A stretch of DNA of 64,000 bases. Source: Methanobacterium_D sp040373355 (lineage in GTDB: Archaea > Methanobacteriota > Methanobacteria > Methanobacteriales > Methanobacteriaceae). Made by a program: the position numbers and the translations under genes. The stretch spans positions 186,001 to 250,000 of the forward strand of contig NZ_CP166866.1 in NCBI RefSeq assembly GCF_047495555.1, in the 5' to 3' direction. Below are positions 17,675-25,900 of this stretch, in pieces; the first letter of the stretch is position 1, and every line of letters begins with the position of its first letter. The notes beneath the pieces are model-generated. The model did not search any database, was not told the DNA's origin, and worked only from the letters and a program-made list of their open reading frames with translations.

Positions 17675-18826
17675 TTACAATATCAAACTGCCATCAATTA
17701 TGGCATTTTTTACATCTTGCGACTCTGTTCTGTTAATAATTGATAGTAGATGATTATCCGATTTTTGCTTGAAAATAATGATATCTGCATTTTTGCCTTC
17801 ATCTAGATATCCCGCATTTAAATTTAGAGCTTTTGAAGCATTTACTGTTGCCATTTTAAATATTTCTTTTGGAGAGAAATATTCACTGTAATATCCGCGT
17901 GTAACTTTTAAAGCATACTCCATTTCTCGCAACATATTTGGAGAATTAAACATTATATTATCTGTTCCAAGAAGTACATTTATTTTATGTTTAAACATGT
18001 CATTAATTGGAGGAATTCCAACTGAAAGAGCCCCATTAGATCGAGGACATGAAACCACAGAACAATTACTTTTACCTACTTCTTTTAAATCATCCCCTAA
18101 AGGGGCTGTAAGATGCACTAAAATATCAAAGTTAGATTCAACAGCTCTTTGAACTTCACTTTTACCTGTTGCTTTAATTGAATTCTTCTGAACCTCTTCA
18201 TATTCTGCAGCATGTATTGAAGAAATTTTTCCCTGTTTCTTACAAATATTTGTTATTAATAACGCTATTTCATCTCTTATTTCTCCAAAACCACTTAAAC
18301 CGATTCCATCACAGTGCTGAAGTAGATTTCTAGTTACTTTTTTAATATCTGCTTTTTTAGCATTTTCATCATGGAATATTTCATGCCTTCCAAGTACTAT
18401 TTTACGAATCGGTATATCTTTTGAAGCTTCTTCAATTAATTCGATCCCCTCAAATCCGCCTTCTCTAAAATCAACAAATGTGGATGTTCCACTTGCAATC
18501 ATGTCTTTCATAGATTCGCGCATAGTCCATATAATCTCTGAAGGCTTAGAATTAGCGAGTATCTTATGCTTTAGTCCATTAGGAGGCTTTACGATCTCAT
18601 CAATAGGTTTTCCATCACCAACATCCTTTGCAATTGAATCTCCCATATGGACATGAGAATTAATAAAAGCAGGTGCTGCAATACAACCCCTTGCATCAAT
18701 TTTTTTGCCACTGCTAAGCTTATTTTTGCTAATTTCCACAATTTCATTATCTTCAATGAATATGTTTGCCCTTAGAGCATTCATTTCTTCTCCTTGAAGA
18801 ACGGTAGCATTTTCAATAATAATCAT
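17675..18826 (-). CDS. Amidohydrolase / deaminase family protein
   Basis: 383 residues of the amidohydrolase superfamily: the beta-sandwich N-terminus (residues 1-50), the metal-binding H-x-H at N-S-H-V-H-M-G-D (about 58), I-H-A-A-E (second His), L-V-H-L (third) and G-T-D-N (catalytic Asp). It resembles cytosine/5'-deoxyadenosine-type deaminases (MTA/SAH deaminase group) but the substrate cannot be fixed. No operon partner is apparent; it ends about 50 bp before the UspA gene. Confidence 0.8.
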   Translation of the reverse strand: MIIIENATVLQGEEMNALRANIFIEDNEIVEISKNKLSSGKKIDARGCIAAPAFINSHVHMGDSIAKDVGDGKPIDEIVKPPNGLKHKILANSKPSEIIWTMRESMKDMIASGTSTFVDFREGGFEGIELIEEASKDIPIRKIVLGRHEIFHDENAKKADIKKVTRNLLQHCDGIGLSGFGEIRDEIALLITNICKKQGKISSIHAAEYEEVQKNSIKATGKSEVQRAVESNFDILVHLTAPLGDDLKEVGKSNCSVVSCPRSNGALSVGIPPINDMFKHKINVLLGTDNIMFNSPNMLREMEYALKVTRGYYSEYFSPKEIFKMATVNASKALNLNAGYLDEGKNADIIIFKQKSDNHLLSIINRTESQDVKNAIIDGSLIL

Positions 18827-18918
18827 ACAATTTAGAATATAATTAAAAAGATATTTATCATTATGGATACCTTAAAACTAAAATTTAAAATTTAAAAATT
18901 CAAAAATAAAAATAATGA

Positions 18919-18950
18919 GTTATTACTCCATCTGCAGGTTTCATAATAAC
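18919..18950 (-). terminator. Hairpin terminator after the protease-like gene
   Basis: On the minus strand GTTATTA pairs with TAATAAC across an 18-base loop, followed by T-rich sequence. Confidence 0.4.
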
Positions 18951-18971
18951 TTTTTTAGTAATTTGCTTTTT

Positions 18972-20234
18972 TTAACTCCATGAAATCTTTTTAGTTACCC
19001 ACTTGTATCTCCACTTACCTCTATACTTATATTTTTTCAAGTATTTTTGTATACGAACGTAAACAACCTTATATCTCCATTTTCCTTTGTACTTGTATTT
19101 TTTTAAGTACTTGTAAGTATAGTTTGGTTTTGGAGGAGCTGTTATAACTGGTGGATTTGATGGTGCCGGTGGTTGAGTAATTACAGTAGATTGTTCTGTG
19201 ACAGTAATTGTTTTATCTGATGTTGATGTCTTGGTATTGTTATCAATTACAGTATGAGTAATTGTGTATGTTCCTTTAGAATTGAATGTATGTATTGGAT
19301 TTGCCTGATTGCTGGTTGAACCATCACCAAAGTCCCAGAAATAATTTGTAATATGTCCTCCCACATCAGAAGATGAATCAGTGAATGTCAGTGTCTGATT
19401 TACATAATAAGGAGAATTACTAATTGTAAATCTACTAATTAAAACATTTCTTGTCCTATCACTGTTATACCATGTTTCTGCAGCAGTATCGTCATAAGCT
19501 GTAGTTTCGGTTACAGTTGGGAATTTAGCACTCCAATCACCTACAAAGGATGCCCATCCATGATCATTTCTCCATATTTGAGTGCCATTGTATTCTGTAG
19601 ATTTTACAATGTTTTCATAGAGTGAATTATCTGCAGCTTCGAAGTTAGCAGCTCCGTTTAAAAATGAACCAATTATTCTTTCACCGGAGTATCCAGTTGC
19701 ATAGTAATTAGCTCCAGCTCCTGTAAACATTCTTGCAAAGTTATAAATGGTTTGAGTAGGATTTGCAACTTCTTTAGTTTCAACCCATGCAGTTGAAAAA
19801 CAGGTGTGTAATAATATTACAGGGATATTTTGTTTAAATGGGGCTGTAAATAGCTTACCATCTAATCCTTCACGCATCTGGTCACCGATTCCCCAGATAA
19901 ATTTATCTGAGCCTACTAGCGCATATGGAGGGGTTGCAGTTCCTCCATTCATATCATAATTTCCTGTTTGATAACCACCATGGCCAGCATATATCACTGC
20001 ATCTGCACCATACATTCCCTTTACTATGTTCTTAGCAGTTGCATTTTCCTTATAGAGATCTAAAACCTGATATCCATTTGATTTTAAGCTACTACTTATT
20101 TTTGATGCTTCATCGTAGTTATTAGAATCTCCTACAACTAAAATGTGAGCTTCACTGGTTGGTAAAAAAGCAAAAATAAACCCAAATATCGTTATTAAAA
20201 CAAAGCTTATTATTTTTTGTCTATTTTTGTACAC
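18972..20234 (-). CDS. Secreted clan-CD (gingipain/caspase-fold) protease-like protein with PKD domain and basic aromatic C-terminal repeats
   Basis: 420 residues. A signal peptide (K-N-R-Q-K then a hydrophobic core, cut near T-S-E-A) leads into a caspase-like domain with a His/Cys pair in the expected contexts: Y-A-G-H-G-G (His85) and I-L-L-H-T-C-F-S (Cys145). A PKD domain follows (about 265-348; Y-F-W-D-F-G-D-G-S-T-S). After a Pro-rich linker come two copies of K-Y-L-K-K-Y-K-Y-x-G-K-W-R-Y-K (375-393 and 397-414). The repeats could bind the pseudomurein wall or a polyanion; this is inference. The exact peptidase family is not certain. Confidence 0.72.
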   Translation of the reverse strand: MYKNRQKIISFVLITIFGFIFAFLPTSEAHILVVGDSNNYDEASKISSSLKSNGYQVLDLYKENATAKNIVKGMYGADAVIYAGHGGYQTGNYDMNGGTATPPYALVGSDKFIWGIGDQMREGLDGKLFTAPFKQNIPVILLHTCFSTAWVETKEVANPTQTIYNFARMFTGAGANYYATGYSGERIIGSFLNGAANFEAADNSLYENIVKSTEYNGTQIWRNDHGWASFVGDWSAKFPTVTETTAYDDTAAETWYNSDRTRNVLISRFTISNSPYYVNQTLTFTDSSSDVGGHITNYFWDFGDGSTSNQANPIHTFNSKGTYTITHTVIDNNTKTSTSDKTITVTEQSTVITQPPAPSNPPVITAPPKPNYTYKYLKKYKYKGKWRYKVVYVRIQKYLKKYKYRGKWRYKWVTKKISWS

Positions 20235-20421
20235 CTCTAGTGCCTCCGAATATAAAGAATTTACTTTACTCTTTATATGATTCTAAGTTACAATCACACC
20301 AGTATATCTATTTATGCAAAAAATGTGAGTATCTGCACATTATGACATTAAAATAGTATAAAATGAAGATGTTACTAAAAAAATAGAGTATAAATTATTA
20401 TTTAAATATTTAAAAATAAAT

Positions 20422-23400
20422 TTATAAATGGTGATATTCATTTAAAGATTTTACTCCCACTTCACCATCTTTTACTTTTTCAATTGCAGTTAAAGCTGCA
20501 CGTGCTCCGGCAAGTGTTGTAACATAGGGTATTCCCAGTTCAACTGCAAGCCTCCTTATGAAATAACCATCATCCGCAGACTGTTTTCCAGAAGGAGTGT
20601 TTATTATAAGGCCTATTTCACCATTTAAAATAGCCTCCTTTATATTTGGAGAACCCTGACTGATCTTTTTAATTCTTTCAATTTTTACATGGTCTTCAAC
20701 TGCTCTTGCAGTTCCCCTTGTAGCACATAATTCAAACCCAAGCTCTTCTGCTTTCTGAACAATATCCAATATTTTATCTTTATCAGCATCTCTGACACTT
20801 ATAAATACTTTTCCTTCTGTAGGGAGCTTCATATGTGCAGATAATTGAGATTTATAGTATGAAAGTCCAAAATTCTCATCAATTCCCATACTTTCACCTG
20901 TTGACTTCATTTCTGGTCCCAGTATTGAGTCAGACTCAGGTAATTTAATAAATGGGAAAACCGATTCTTTTACAGCTACATGATCAATTTTTATCTCATC
21001 AGTAAAACCTAAATCAGCGAGTTTATGACCTATCATTAATTTAGCTGCTATTTTTGCAATTGGAATACCTACAGCCTTACTTACAAAAGGCACAGTCCTA
21101 CTTGCACGAGGATTAGCTTCTAAAATGTAAACTTTATTTTTTCCATCAGTTTTAACTGCATATTGGATGTTCATAAGACCCACAACATTAAGCTCAAGAG
21201 CCAGTTTTGTTGTGTATTCTCTAATTTGGTCTAAAACTTCTTCAGGTATAGTTTGTGGTGGAATAACACATGCAGAATCTCCAGAGTGGACTCCTGCTTC
21301 CTCAATGTGTTCCATTATTCCTGCAATGAATACATCTTCCCCATCACATAATGCATCAACATCTACTTCAATTGCATCTTCGAGGAATTTATCTACAAGT
21401 ATTGGATGTTCAGGAGAGATTTTCACAGCTTCTTTCATGTATTCTTTAAGTTCTGCATCCTCATAAACAATTTCCATAGCCCTTCCCCCAAGTACATAGG
21501 AAGGTCGGACAAGCACAGGGAAACCTATTCTTTCAGCTGCTTCTCTTGCTTCTTCAAATGAATAAGCAGTTCCGTAATCTGCCTGAGGAATATTCAATTT
21601 CTCTAAAACTTGTGTAAATCTTTCACGATCCTCTACACGATCAATGCTTTCATGCGGAGTACCGAGTATTCTTACACCCTCTTCTGCAAGAGGTACTGCA
21701 AGATTTATAGATGTCTGTCCGCCAAACTGGACAACAACGCCATAAGGATCTTCTTTATCAATAATTCCCATAACATCTTCAAATGTTAATGGTTCAAAAT
21801 AAAGTTTATTAGAAATATCATAATCAGTACTGACAGTTTCTGGATTGTTATTTATAACTATAGTTTCAATTCCTTCGTCTTTAAGTGCCATTGCACCGTG
21901 CACACAGCAGTAATCAAATTCTATACCTTGACCAATCCTGATTGGTCCTGCACCAAGAATAACAACTTTTTTCTTATCAGAAACTTCAACTTCATCGAAT
22001 TGTTCATATGTACCATAATAATATGGCGTCTTTGCTTCAAATTCTGCAGCACAAGTATCTACCATTTTATATGCAGGAATAATTCCATTTTCCTTTCGCA
22101 TATCCTTTATTTGCTTTTCGGTAAAACCAGTAACTTCAGACAATTTTTTATCAGAGAATCCCATTCTCTTTGCTTTCCTAAGCATTAATGGGTTTTTAAT
22201 TGTTTCTTTATTGATTTCACTTTCAAATTCAATGATATTCAATATTTTATAAAGGAAAAACTCGTCAATTTTTGTAATCTTTTTAATTTCTTCAACACTC
22301 ATTCCAGATTTAAGTGCAGTATAAACCTGGAAAATACGGTCATCAGTAGCATTTTTAAGTGCATCTTTAGTAAAATCAACATCATCAAAACCAAAACGTT
22401 TAATATCAAGAGATCTGATTGCCTTATGGAGAGATTCTTCAATAGTCCTTCCAATGGACATTACTTCTCCAGTGGATTTCATCTGAACCCCAATTTGCCT
22501 ATTTATCCCCTTGAATTTGTCAAATGGCCATCGAGGTATTTTAGCAACTACATAATCAAGAGTAGGTTCAAAAGAAGCTGGTGTTTCTTTTGTAATATCA
22601 TTTTGAATTTCATCGAGGGTCATTCCAACAGCTATTTTAGAGGATATTTTAGCTATGGAATATCCCGTAGCTTTTGAAGCTAATGCACTACTTCTGCTCA
22701 CTCTAGGATTAACTTCAATTACTTTATATTCCCCAGTTATAGGATGCACTGCAAACTGTATATTACATCCGCCCTGGATTTTAAGGGCCCTTATTATCTT
22801 AATAGAAGCATCCCTAAGCCTCTGGTTGTCATCATCACTTAGAGTCTGTGAAGGGGCAACAACAATACTCTCCCCCGTGTGTATTCCCATAGGATCTATG
22901 TTTTCCATATTACAGACAATGATACATGTGTCATTTTTATCTCTCATTACTTCGTATTCGAACTCTTTCCAGCCCATTACTGATTCATCGATGAGAACCT
23001 GACCAATATAACTCATATCAAGTCCACGAGTTGCGACTTCTATAAGCTGTTCTTTATTATAAGCTACTCCCCCACCAGTACCCCCAAGGGTAAATGCAGG
23101 CCTTACAATAACCGGATATCCAATTTCTTCAACAGCGTCTAATGCATCTTCCAATGAACTTACCGCTCTTGCTTTAGGTACTGGTTCATTTAGCTTTTTC
23201 ATAAAGCTATCGAAAAGATCACGATCTTCTACGTTCCTTATTGTCTGTACTGATGAACCTATTACTTTAATTCCTTCAAGCGCTCCAATCTCTTCAAGGC
23301 CAGTTGCTACATTTAGACCTGTCTGTCCACCCATTGTTGGTAAAATTGCATCTGGTTTTTCCTTCTCAATGATCTTAGCAACTATTTCTGGAGTTAATGG

Positions 23401-23601
23401 TTCAACATAAACTCTATCTGCCATATCCATATCTGTCTGGATTGTTGCAGGATTACTATTTACAAGTACAGTTTCTATTCCTTCATCTTTTAGTGATTTA
23501 CATGCTTGAGAGCCAGAATAATCAAATTCAGCTGCTTGCCCTATCTGAATTGGCCCTGATCCAATGATAAGAACTTTTTTTATGTCGTCATCTTTCGGCA
23601 T
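20422..23601 (-). CDS. carB: Carbamoyl-phosphate synthase, large subunit
   Basis: It makes carbamoyl phosphate from bicarbonate, ATP and ammonia supplied by CarA, for pyrimidines and arginine. 1059 residues, full length, with the two homologous ATP-grasp halves (the first starts K-V-L-I-I-G-S-G-P-I-Q-I-G-Q-A-A-E-F-D-Y, the second K-V-V-I-L-G-A-G-P-I-R-I-G-Q-G-I-E-F-D-Y) and a C-terminal MGS allosteric domain. Some archaea split this gene in two; here it is one frame. It is 85 bp downstream of carA. Confidence 0.97.
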   Translation of the reverse strand: MPKDDDIKKVLIIGSGPIQIGQAAEFDYSGSQACKSLKDEGIETVLVNSNPATIQTDMDMADRVYVEPLTPEIVAKIIEKEKPDAILPTMGGQTGLNVATGLEEIGALEGIKVIGSSVQTIRNVEDRDLFDSFMKKLNEPVPKARAVSSLEDALDAVEEIGYPVIVRPAFTLGGTGGGVAYNKEQLIEVATRGLDMSYIGQVLIDESVMGWKEFEYEVMRDKNDTCIIVCNMENIDPMGIHTGESIVVAPSQTLSDDDNQRLRDASIKIIRALKIQGGCNIQFAVHPITGEYKVIEVNPRVSRSSALASKATGYSIAKISSKIAVGMTLDEIQNDITKETPASFEPTLDYVVAKIPRWPFDKFKGINRQIGVQMKSTGEVMSIGRTIEESLHKAIRSLDIKRFGFDDVDFTKDALKNATDDRIFQVYTALKSGMSVEEIKKITKIDEFFLYKILNIIEFESEINKETIKNPLMLRKAKRMGFSDKKLSEVTGFTEKQIKDMRKENGIIPAYKMVDTCAAEFEAKTPYYYGTYEQFDEVEVSDKKKVVILGAGPIRIGQGIEFDYCCVHGAMALKDEGIETIVINNNPETVSTDYDISNKLYFEPLTFEDVMGIIDKEDPYGVVVQFGGQTSINLAVPLAEEGVRILGTPHESIDRVEDRERFTQVLEKLNIPQADYGTAYSFEEAREAAERIGFPVLVRPSYVLGGRAMEIVYEDAELKEYMKEAVKISPEHPILVDKFLEDAIEVDVDALCDGEDVFIAGIMEHIEEAGVHSGDSACVIPPQTIPEEVLDQIREYTTKLALELNVVGLMNIQYAVKTDGKNKVYILEANPRASRTVPFVSKAVGIPIAKIAAKLMIGHKLADLGFTDEIKIDHVAVKESVFPFIKLPESDSILGPEMKSTGESMGIDENFGLSYYKSQLSAHMKLPTEGKVFISVRDADKDKILDIVQKAEELGFELCATRGTARAVEDHVKIERIKKISQGSPNIKEAILNGEIGLIINTPSGKQSADDGYFIRRLAVELGIPYVTTLAGARAALTAIEKVKDGEVGVKSLNEYHHL

Positions 23602-23686
23602 CTTTAGTCCCCGTTATAACTTACATTTATATATGATTTTAATTCATTAAATTATAATTTTAATTATTTAGTAGTTTAAGAGTTTA

Positions 23687-24769
23687 TTAATATTCCCTTA
23701 CAATTTTAAGGAACCTATCGAACGTATAATCCGTATCATGAGGTCCTGGACCTGCTTCTGGGTGATACTGCACACATGAAACTGGCAATTCCTTGTGTTC
23801 AAGTCCATCTGGAGTACCATCGTTCAAATTCATTTGAGTCATTCTAAGTTGTGTATCATCTATTGATTTAGGGTCAATGGTAAATCCATGATTTTGAGAT
23901 GTTATTGAAACTTTATTTGTTCTAAGGTCTTTAATCGGTTGATTTATACCCCTGTGACCAAACTTCATTTTATATATTTTAGCTCCAAATGCAAGACCAA
24001 TTATCTGCTGTCCAAGGCATATCCCCCACATAGGAAGCCTTTCTGAAAGTTTCTGGACATTACCAATAGCTTCTTTTACTCTCTCAGGGTTTCCAGGACC
24101 ACTGGATACAAGAATACCATCAGGATCATAATCGAGAATTTCTTTGTAATCCATTTTATAAGGTAAAACAACGACTCCTGTTTCTCTTTTAAGTAATGCA
24201 TTTATACTATTGTTTTTTATACCACAATCAAGTATTGCTACTCTCTTTTTAAAGTCTTCTCCAAAAATTCGGGGTTTTTTAACGCATACTTGATCTACAA
24301 GATCTAGTTCTTCTATACCTTGCTGAGTTTTAGCCATTTCAAGTATTTCTTCATCTTCTATGTCTTCAGTTGAAAGAACTCCTTTCATTGCCCCATGTTC
24401 TCTAATCTTAATAGTTAGTGCTCTTGTATCTATTCCACTAATTCCTGGAATTTCATACTCAGATAGAAAATCAGAGAGGCTTTTTGTAGATTTTGCATGG
24501 GAGGGATGTTTACTTTCTTCCCTTACAATAAATCCTTCTGCTTTTATTCCTTCTGACTGAAACCATTTTTCGGATATTCCATAATTTCCCTGTAAAGGAT
24601 ATGTGTTCATTAGGAGCTGACCTTTATAGGAAGGATCTGTAAGTGACTCCACATAACCCGTCATTCCCGTTGCAAAAACTACTTCCCCAGTTTTTGTAGT
24701 TTCAAAGCCGAAACTTTCTCCTTTTAGTATTGTTCCATCTTCTAAAGCAAGTTTTGCTTCTCTTATCAT
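23687..24769 (-). CDS. carA: Carbamoyl-phosphate synthase, small (glutaminase) subunit
   Basis: 360 residues: the CPSase small-chain domain (1-140; F-A-T-G-M-T-G-Y-V-E-S-L-T-D-P-S-Y) and a class I glutamine amidotransferase domain with nucleophile Cys in M-W-G-I-C-L-G-Q-Q and His-Glu in Q-Y-H-P-E-A. It hydrolyses glutamine and passes ammonia to CarB. It leads the carA-carB operon. Confidence 0.97.
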   Translation of the reverse strand: MIREAKLALEDGTILKGESFGFETTKTGEVVFATGMTGYVESLTDPSYKGQLLMNTYPLQGNYGISEKWFQSEGIKAEGFIVREESKHPSHAKSTKSLSDFLSEYEIPGISGIDTRALTIKIREHGAMKGVLSTEDIEDEEILEMAKTQQGIEELDLVDQVCVKKPRIFGEDFKKRVAILDCGIKNNSINALLKRETGVVVLPYKMDYKEILDYDPDGILVSSGPGNPERVKEAIGNVQKLSERLPMWGICLGQQIIGLAFGAKIYKMKFGHRGINQPIKDLRTNKVSITSQNHGFTIDPKSIDDTQLRMTQMNLNDGTPDGLEHKELPVSCVQYHPEAGPGPHDTDYTFDRFLKIVREY

Positions 24770-25012
24770 CTAATCACCGTATTAATAGTAAATTCTCCCT
24801 TAATAATGGAATAAGTCTAATAAGTAGTAAATTTGAATCACAATGATTCCTTTATGTCATTTGATTTTCAAGTATTTATCTTTAAGCTATGTTTTTATGT
24901 TGACTATAATATTCAATTATCTTGATTTTTAAATAATTAATTTAAAGTAATATTTGCTAAAAATTATTATAGTAACCTGTAGCATCAGTTAAAGTATTAA
25001 TCTTAGTAAAAT

Positions 25013-25453
25013 CTATACATTTGAAGGTTCTTTCTTCATGACAACTGCGTCTTCCCCATCTTCATAATAATTTTCAGCTATCCTCTTTTCTTCAAATCCC
25101 ATCTCTTTATAGAACTTCCTTGCTCCCCAATTTCCGACCCTTACTTCAAGCTTAATTACACGAACATTGCATTTTGTAAAAATATTAACCGCATAATTTA
25201 CAAGCTCTCTTCCAATACCACTTTTTCTATATTTTTCATCTACTGCAAGTGAAATGATATGACCCTCATCTTCATATCTGATCCAAAATATAATATATCC
25301 TACAACAATATTATCTTGTTGAGCTACCAGAAATCCTGCTCCAAGATTATAAATATCAATAAGAATACTTGCAGGATAAGGGTCTTTAAAAGCTTCTGTT
25401 TCAATTTCAAGAACTCTTTTAATGTCTGGTCGCTTAAACTCTCTTATTATCAT
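25013..25453 (-). CDS. rimI: GNAT N-acetyltransferase, RimI-type
   Basis: 146 residues with the GNAT acetyl-CoA motif Y-R-K-S-G-I-G-R-E-L-V (about 80-90) and the late F-Y-K-E-M-G-F-E. In archaea RimI/Ard1 homologues acetylate protein N-termini. ATG follows GGAG by six bases, and the start is 19 bp from the divergent UPF0146 gene. Confidence 0.82.
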   Translation of the reverse strand: MIIREFKRPDIKRVLEIETEAFKDPYPASILIDIYNLGAGFLVAQQDNIVVGYIIFWIRYEDEGHIISLAVDEKYRKSGIGRELVNYAVNIFTKCNVRVIKLEVRVGNWGARKFYKEMGFEEKRIAENYYEDGEDAVVMKKEPSNV

Positions 25454-25472
25454 ATATGTCTCCGTGATAGAA

Positions 25473-25850
25473 ATGTGGGAAGATCTTGCTCAATATATTA
25501 TAGATAATTATAAAGATGCAGACAAGATAGTTGAGGTTGGTGCTGGAAAATTTCATAAAGTTGCCTTAATTCTTCAGGAAAACCTTAAAGCTGATATTGT
25601 CTTGACAGATATTAAACCTTCTTCCAACAAAATAGTTCAAGATGATATTTGTAATCCTAACTTAAAAATATATAAGGGATCATCTCTTATTTATTCTGTA
25701 CGACCACAACCAGAATTACAGCCATATATTATAAAAGTGGCAGAAAAGGTAGGTGCAGATCTTATTATTAAACCATTCTCAACAGAATTTGTTAGTTCTA
25801 ACAAAATGAAGCTTATAAATTACAAAAAAACAACATTTTATAAAATATGA
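25473..25850 (+). CDS. UPF0146 family protein
   Basis: 125 residues beginning M-W-E-D-L-A-Q-Y-I. The segment V-E-V-G-A-G-K-F and V-L-T-D-I-K-P match the small archaeal UPF0146 family, which resembles the SAM-binding half of a methyltransferase but lacks the rest. Function unknown. The open frame extends 17 codons into the rimI start; I take the ATG at 25473 because it begins the family-like sequence. No strong ribosome binding site is present. Confidence 0.78.
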   Translation: MWEDLAQYIIDNYKDADKIVEVGAGKFHKVALILQENLKADIVLTDIKPSSNKIVQDDICNPNLKIYKGSSLIYSVRPQPELQPYIIKVAEKVGADLIIKPFSTEFVSSNKMKLINYKKTTFYKI

Positions 25851-25900
25851 AGAAAATTATTTTGAATTTTTTATTTATTAAACATTGAAGATGTGTTACC

